The position numbers and the translations under genes were made by a program. 64,000 nt of DNA from Bacillus sp. V59.32b (GTDB lineage Bacteria > Bacillota > Bacilli > Bacillales > DSM-1321), in contig NZ_QVTC01000029.1 of NCBI RefSeq assembly GCF_003429085.1, positions 38,406 through 102,405 on the forward strand, read 5' to 3'. Below are positions 59,402-64,000 of this stretch, piece after piece (within the stretch, counting starts at the first letter, position 1; every line of letters begins with the position of its first letter). A model generated the notes under the pieces. The model worked only from the letters and a program-made list of their open reading frames with translations, ran no database searches and had not been told where the DNA came from.

Positions 59402-60067
59402 TTATCTTTTATCTATTTTAGATGAGATAATATCGCCAATAAATTGAATAATAAACACAATCACTAGGATAAGAACGGTAGCCAGCAATGTCACATCGCT
59501 ATTACTACGCTGAAACCCTTCCAGATAAGCCAGATTTCCAAGCCCTCCTGCACCGATTGCACCTGCCATGGCTGTATAGCCAACCAGAGCAATTGCGGTT
59601 ACCGTTATTCCTGACACCAAAGCAGGCATCGATTCAGGCAAAAGCACTTTAAAGATAAGTGTGCTTGTTCTTGCCCCCATTGACCTGGCAGCCTCAATGA
59701 CCCCTTTGTCTACCTCACGCAGGCCGATTTCGACCAATCGTGCGTAAAACGGCGCAGAACCGATAATTAACGCCGGCAGCGCCGCGCTTGGTCCGAGCAT
59801 CGTATTCACGATGGCCTTTGTAAACGGAATCAACAGGATAATCAGGATAATAAAAGGAATCGATCGGAATATATTGACAACGGCTGAAACAATAACATTG
59901 ATTAGTTTATTTTCCCACAGCTGTCCTTTCGATGTCAAAAACAACAGCAGGCCAAGCAGGATTCCAATAAAGAAGGTTGCCACGAGCGAGATTCCCGTCA
60001 TATACAGGGTTTCTTCTGTAGCTGTCCACATTCTTTCCCAAATAACATTCGGCAACAACTCACTCAT
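59402..60067 (-). CDS. metP: Methionine ABC transporter permease MetP
   Basis: A 221-residue permease with about five transmembrane helices and the EAA-type loop VIEAARSMGARTSTLIFKVLLPESMP. Its start overlaps the 3' end of the metN frame by a few bases. Confidence 0.94.
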   Translation of the reverse strand: MSELLPNVIWERMWTATEETLYMTGISLVATFFIGILLGLLLFLTSKGQLWENKLINVIVSAVVNIFRSIPFIILIILLIPFTKAIVNTMLGPSAALPALIIGSAPFYARLVEIGLREVDKGVIEAARSMGARTSTLIFKVLLPESMPALVSGITVTAIALVGYTAMAGAIGAGGLGNLAYLEGFQRSNSDVTLLATVLILVIVFIIQFIGDIISSKIDKR

Positions 60068-61098
60068 CATCGGAAATCACCTCCACGCCAACCTGCTGCT
60101 TTTTGATGAATTCGATTCCGCGGTTGATTTCTTCGATGTCTCCGTTTAGATGAATAAACAAAGTCCCGTAGGAACCGTTTTGAGTTTGCGAAATTTTCCC
60201 CTGCAAAATATTCACATCAAGATTGTAATTTCTGATCAGCTTGGTAATCACAGGACTTTCTACACTGTCTCCCACAAAAGACAATTGAATCACTTTTCCG
60301 TCTGGATATTGATCCAAAAGATGTTCAATTGTCTCCTTCGTCTCCTCAGGTTCGGTCACCTGCTGGACGAAACGTTTTTGTGATCTGCTCAACAGGATTT
60401 TTGAAAACATCCAAAACCGGTCCAAGCTCGACAATCCTTCCGCTTTCCATCACCGCCACCCGGTGGCAAATCTTACGGATTACATGCATTTCATGCGTGA
60501 TCAAAACGATTGTTAATCCTAAGCGTTTATTGATATCGACGAGCAAATCCAGGATAGAATCCGTAGTCTGTGGGTCGAGAGCAGAAGTTGCCTCATCACA
60601 TAAAAGGACTTTTGGATTATTCGCGAGTGCTCTTGCGATACCCACCCTTTGCTTTTGTCCTCCGCTTAGCTGGGAAGGATAGGCTTGTTCCCTTCCATCA
60701 AGGCCAACGAGATTAATAAGCTCTTCCACTCTTTTTTTACGTTGCCCGGCTGGAACTCCGGCAATTTCTAGCGGAAAGGAGATATTTTCAAACACGGTTC
60801 TTGACCAGAGCAGATTAAAGTGCTGAAAGATCATGCTTATTTCCTGGCGGGCTTTTCGCAGCCGGGCTCCTTTAATTTTGGAAACCTCATTGCCTGCAAC
60901 CGTTACGGAACCTGTCGTTGGCGTCTCTAACCCGTTCAGCATTCTGATCAATGTACTTTTCCCTGCTCCGCTATAACCGATAACGCCAAAGATTTCCCCG
61001 TCCTTAACGGTTACATTCACGTCATCCACAGCCACTATTGGATCGCCTGATGAAAATCCAGAACGAAATATTTTACTAACATTTGAAAGTGAAATCAT
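60060..61098 (-). pseudogene. metN: Methionine ABC transporter ATPase MetN, frameshifted
   Basis: The N-terminal frame (61098-60346) encodes a complete ATPase: Walker [11 protein letters not shown]-loop FQHFNLL, signature LSGGQKQR, Walker [14 protein letters not shown]-loop ITHEM. After NPVEQITK it breaks at five A (plus-strand T 60375-60379), reads FRPAGDRT and stops. The second frame carries on as [20 protein letters not shown], the usual MetN linker and C-terminal NIL domain, to 60060. Removing one A restores a protein of about 345 residues. The start is ATG 61098 after GAGGTGA. Confidence 0.88.
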
Positions 61099-61162
61099 TT
61101 GCACTCACCTCTTATCCATAAAACTTTAAACTTAGTAATATAGTCGGACCATTCGGCAAAGA

Positions 61163-61324
61163 CATAAAAAAAGCCTTTCCGCATGAGCAGAAAGGCATAT
61201 AACTATGAAGCCTTTCTCTCATCTCCCGAAGCCTCCGCTTCGTGTGAATTGGCACCTTTTCAAGGTAAAAACCTTGCCGGTTGCCGGGCTTCGTCGGGCA
61301 CATCCCTCCACCTCTCTTGATAAG
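61163..61324 (-). ncRNA. SAM-I riboswitch (S-box) of metNPQ
   Basis: Minus strand reads CTTATCAAGAGAGGTGGAGG, GCCCGACGAAGCCCGGCAACC and GAGATGAGAG, the conserved S-box core, then a GCCTTTC / GAAAGGC terminator with seven T. When SAM binds, the terminator forms and the operon is off. Confidence 0.96.
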
Positions 61325-61386
61325 AGCACTAACTATATTTAATTGACGAATTTCTTCGTAAAGTTCATTTAATATTTACTTTTGTG

Positions 61387-61416
61387 ATTTTATCACGGGA
61401 AAAGAGAGAGTGTCAA
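61387..61416 (-). promoter_or_regulatory. Promoter of metNPQ
   Basis: TTGACA (61411-61416), 18-base spacer, TAAAAT (61387-61392) with a TGA extension, upstream of the riboswitch. Confidence 0.7.
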
Positions 61417-61476
61417 ATGTATATTTTTCTATAATAATTTATCTTCGGGCATCCGTGAACTTCGTGAGTCTTGCGA

Positions 61477-62796
61477 TTATCGCGTTTTAGCAGCGTTGGA
61501 TATTTGTCCGGTCGCCTTCTCAATCGCCTGTTCCAGGTCCTCGATTAAATCTTCCACATTTTCAATCCCAACCGATAAGCGCACCAAATCCTCACTGACA
61601 CCAGACTTCACAAGGTCCTCCGCGTTCAGCTGCTGGTGTGTCGTGCTTGCCGGATGGATAATTAAACTTTTCGCATCACCCACATTAGCCAGATGCGACC
61701 ATAGTTCGATGGAATTAATTAATATGGCTCCCGCTTCTCTTCCCCCTTCTATGCCAAAAATAACAACAGCCCCTGCTCCTTTTGGCAAATATTTATCTGC
61801 GAGTTGTTTATCCGGGTGATCCTCTTTTCCGGGGTAACTAACCCAAGTTACGGCAGGATGGTTTTCCAAATACTCCACTATCGTCTTCGTATTTGTAATA
61901 TGCTCCTTCATCCTCACATGCAAAGTCTCTAATCCAAGCGTAAACTGGAATGCATTTTGCGGGCTTATAGCTGGGCCCAAATCACGAAGCAATTGAACCC
62001 GGGCTTTCGTGATGAAAGCAGCCGCTCCAACAGCTTCGCTATATACGATCCCGCCATAACTTGGATCCGGTTCAGTAAAGCCAGGGAAGTTCGGAGAATT
62101 CCAATTGAATTTTCCGGCATCAACGATTATCCCGCCAAGTGTTGTTCCGTTTCCTAACAGCCATTTGGTTGCTGAGTGAACGACGATGTCCGCTCCAAAG
62201 TCAATCGGACGGCACAAGTACGGGGTAGCAAATGTATTATCAATAATTAATGGGACGCCTGCTTCATGTGCGATATCTGCAACCTTTTCGATATCCAGGA
62301 TTCGAAGGCTCGGATTGCCGATCGTTTCAGCAAAAACCGCCTTGGTTCTTGGTGTAATGGCCTTTAGGAAATTTTCCGGATCAGCCGGATCAACAAAATG
62401 CACCTTGATCCCGTATTTCGGAAGTGTGTTCGCGAATAGATTATAAGTGCCGCCGTATAAGGTAGAAGCCGAAACGATCTCATCTCCCGAGCCAGCTATA
62501 TTCAAAATGGATAACGTAATCGCAGCCATTCCGCTTGCCGTTGCCAAAGCTCCGATCCCTCCTTCAAGCAGAGACACCCGTTCCTCAAAAACGGTAACTG
62601 TCGGGTTGTGGATACGTGTATATATGTAACCTGGTTCTTTTAACCCAAATAAGTTCGCGGCGTGATCGGTATCTTTAAACTGATACGCATTGCTCATGTA
62701 AATCGGCAACGCCCTAGCTCCTGTCACCGGATCAGCTTCAAGTCCCCCATGAATGCTTAAAGTTTCAAAACGATAATCTTTCTTCTTTTCCGTCAT
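61477..62796 (-). CDS. metY: O-acetylhomoserine sulfhydrylase MetY
   Basis: A 439-residue Cys/Met metabolism PLP enzyme: [33 protein letters not shown], and the Schiff-base Lys in [20 protein letters not shown]. It makes homocysteine from O-acetylhomoserine and sulfide. Start at ATG 62796 after AAGGGGAG. It has its own SAM riboswitch. Confidence 0.93.
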   Translation of the reverse strand: MTEKKKDYRFETLSIHGGLEADPVTGARALPIYMSNAYQFKDTDHAANLFGLKEPGYIYTRIHNPTVTVFEERVSLLEGGIGALATASGMAAITLSILNIAGSGDEIVSASTLYGGTYNLFANTLPKYGIKVHFVDPADPENFLKAITPRTKAVFAETIGNPSLRILDIEKVADIAHEAGVPLIIDNTFATPYLCRPIDFGADIVVHSATKWLLGNGTTLGGIIVDAGKFNWNSPNFPGFTEPDPSYGGIVYSEAVGAAAFITKARVQLLRDLGPAISPQNAFQFTLGLETLHVRMKEHITNTKTIVEYLENHPAVTWVSYPGKEDHPDKQLADKYLPKGAGAVVIFGIEGGREAGAILINSIELWSHLANVGDAKSLIIHPASTTHQQLNAEDLVKSGVSEDLVRLSVGIENVEDLIEDLEQAIEKATGQISNAAKTR

Positions 62797-62865
62797 TACG
62801 CAACTCCCCTTCACCATTTGTTTTTCCGGCCCTGATGGTTATCTATTTCATCGATGGGATAAAGA

Positions 62866-63005
62866 TAAAAAAACCTCTTCATAAGAAGAGGCTGATCTAT
62901 CTCTCCTTATCTTCCAGAGCCAATACTCTGCTGGATTTAGCACCGTGTATGTGTTTACCGGTTGCCGGGCTTCGTCGGGCCAGTCCCTCCGCCTCTCTTG
63001 ATAAG
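62866..63005 (-). ncRNA. SAM-I riboswitch (S-box) of metY
   Basis: Minus strand CTTATCAAGAGAGGCGGAGG, GGCCCGACGAAGCCCGGCAA and AAGGAGAGAT; terminator GCCTCTTC / GAAGAGG with seven T at 62866-62895. Confidence 0.95.
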
Positions 63006-63044
63006 ACAATCTGAATATTCAATTTATAATGCTCATTTCCTGAA

Positions 63045-63073
63045 AATATATCATACAACACTACTGTAGTCAA
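63045..63073 (-). promoter_or_regulatory. Promoter of metY
   Basis: TTGACT (63068-63073), 17-base spacer, TATATT (63045-63050) with a TGA extension. Confidence 0.7.
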
Positions 63074-63109
63074 CAATGTTGCATTTGGACTCACCTGACT
63101 GTCCCCTTG

Positions 63110-63418
63110 TTAAGATATCTCCTTCAACACCCCATACAGGTAGGGTACTGATTGAAAGGCATATATTTTCTTTTCAAGTTTTCCTTCTTTGAATACCATC
63201 AGGCATGGAACACTTTCGATCGTATATTGCGTCGCCAGGTTTTTCGCAAAATTCATGTTCATTTGGCCGCACGTGACATCCGGAAACATTTCAAGTGACA
63301 CGGATAACATTTTCGATGCAACCTGACATGTTCCACACATCGGTGTATATAGATACAGGCAAAATGTTCGCTTCCATTGTATCGCCGTATTTAATTCTTT
63401 TTCAGTCCATTCCTCCAT
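63110..63418 (-). CDS. yusE: Thioredoxin-like protein YusE
   Basis: A 102-residue thioredoxin fold with CGTC (Cys28, Cys31) in YTPMCGTCQVAS and the cis-Pro in ESVPCLMVF, which carries an additional cysteine. Six bases after yusF; ACGGGTT is close to the ATG. Probably a thiol-disulfide oxidoreductase. Confidence 0.85.
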   Translation of the reverse strand: MEEWTEKELNTAIQWKRTFCLYLYTPMCGTCQVASKMLSVSLEMFPDVTCGQMNMNFAKNLATQYTIESVPCLMVFKEGKLEKKIYAFQSVPYLYGVLKEIS

Positions 63419-63424
63419 AACCCG

Positions 63425-63790
63425 TTAAATCATCCTTTGTTCTACATATTCCATTTTCACATCGATATTCGCGCTTAAAAGCACGGTGGCAATATGATAG
63501 GCCGGAGCCGAGGCAACTTCCCGGTACATCCTATCTATATATAGATGCGAGGCCTCAGGCATTTCCCTTTTGAATTGTTTTCTAAGCTTCTCGCCCGACT
63601 CATCCGCATCCACCAGAATATAAACATCCCTGTTAAATAACTCATCAACCAGCTCATCCAGCTTCGTTAACGAAATCGTACCGTTCGTGCAGATGATTTC
63701 AATGTCTTCCTTGAGCACACTTTTCACTTTCTTTTTATCAGAAGTGCCTTCCACAATGATAACTTTATCAAGTAACAGCCCGCTTTCCAT
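63425..63790 (-). CDS. yusF: Toprim-domain protein YusF
   Basis: A 121-residue small toprim protein: KVIIVEGTSDKKKV (Glu) and VYILVDADESGEK (DxD). Related to RNase M5/primase-type toprim domains. GCGGGTGAT supports ATG 63790; earlier GTG/ATG codons overlap it. Its target is unknown. Confidence 0.85.
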   Translation of the reverse strand: MESGLLLDKVIIVEGTSDKKKVKSVLKEDIEIICTNGTISLTKLDELVDELFNRDVYILVDADESGEKLRKQFKREMPEASHLYIDRMYREVASAPAYHIATVLLSANIDVKMEYVEQRMI

Positions 63791-63843
63791 TGTCATCACC
63801 CGCTATCACAGCCCAGAATCCGAGCTCTAAATTATTATTTTTT

Positions 63844-64000
63844 CAGCTATGGTAAATTCCATTATGGATTTTCAAATGGTCAGGAAATCCACTCGCTTTC
63901 CGCGGACGAACTTCACTCGTGCCTCGCTGCGGGGTCTTGCAAGCCCGTTTTTCCGCAGGACATTGATTCATCATCCTTGAATAGACACCGCACGAGAAAA
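63844..64000 (+). repeat. Interspersed repeat, family 1, copy d (cut by window edge)
   Basis: Nearly identical to 8036-8200, same orientation: GGTAAATTCCATT, TTTTCAAATGGTCA, CTCGCTTTCCGCGGACGA, CCGCACGAGAAAA. It runs off the window. Confidence 0.85.

Noticed and set aside
60060..61098. Programmed ribosomal frameshifting in metN
   Set aside because: A +1 shift would be needed, and the site (ACA AAA ACG) lacks a slow codon, stop codon or downstream structure typical of such sites. An indel or sequencing error is simpler.
61112..61303. 63-codon minus-strand frame over the metNPQ leader
   Set aside because: It lies within the SAM riboswitch aptamer and terminator; no ribosome site.
62897..63094. 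65-codon minus-strand frame over the metY leader
   Set aside because: It coincides with the second SAM riboswitch and its promoter.

Overview
The window is a stretch of chromosome from a low-to-moderate GC, endospore-forming Bacillaceae bacterium (Bacillus sensu lato). Most genes are recognisable orthologues of the B. subtilis yug-yuf-mrp-yui-yum-yut-yun-suf-met region, in largely the same local order. Shine-Dalgarno sites are strong, and GTG/TTG starts are common. Sporulation genes (kapB, kapD, yutH, lytH, yunB, a YhcN/YlaJ-type lipoprotein, a YteA-like zinc-finger protein) support a spore former. No rRNA, tRNA, phage, transposase or CRISPR array was seen.

Layout. 1-3.6 kb: partial alaT with alaR, then yugF, yugE and patB. 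3.6-8.7 kb: an accessory patch (YteA-like, YvbH-like PH-domain protein, DUF817, DUF2691, small membrane protein, cyclophilin) ending in a decayed gene. 8.8-12.9 kb: kapB, kapD, pbpD, yufK. 13.4-19.2 kb: complete mrpABCDEFG sodium/proton antiporter operon. 19.2-24.3 kb: hotdog thioesterase, pepA, yuiD, a BtuF-like binding protein, yuiCBA. 25.2-32.5 kb: redox and Fe-S block (two type II NADH dehydrogenase-like genes yumB and yutJ, ferredoxin-NADP reductase yumC, A-type carrier yutM, yuzB, yuzD, NifU-like yutI). 32.6-35.9 kb: hom-thrC-thrB. 36-51.3 kb: L,D-transpeptidase-like protein, yutH, pgpA, a large tandem repeat, yutF/E, DUF3055, a small acidic protein, yutD, yutC, lipA, lytH, yunB, an HD-GYP protein, yunC/D/F. 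51.6-56.8 kb: sufCDSUB. 57-63.8 kb: yurZ, metNPQ and metY, each met unit behind its own SAM riboswitch, then yusE and yusF.

The genes form three linked themes: Fe-S cluster assembly and its users (suf, yutM, yutI, lipA), NAD(P)H and redox handling (yumB, yutJ, yumC, with Rex-like operators), and aspartate-family/methionine metabolism (hom-thrCB, metY, metNPQ, patB).

The unusual content is mostly non-coding: about 62 copies of a 20-bp unit between pgpA and yutF; four families of interspersed multi-hairpin repeats, several with a long stem whose sequence changes from copy to copy while staying self-complementary; and two copies of an element with terminal inverted repeats that resembles a MITE. 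Two genes carry single-base frameshifts in homopolymer runs: metN, which loses its regulatory C-terminal domain, and an unnamed gene at 8.1-8.7 kb whose 3' end has also been replaced by a repeat.
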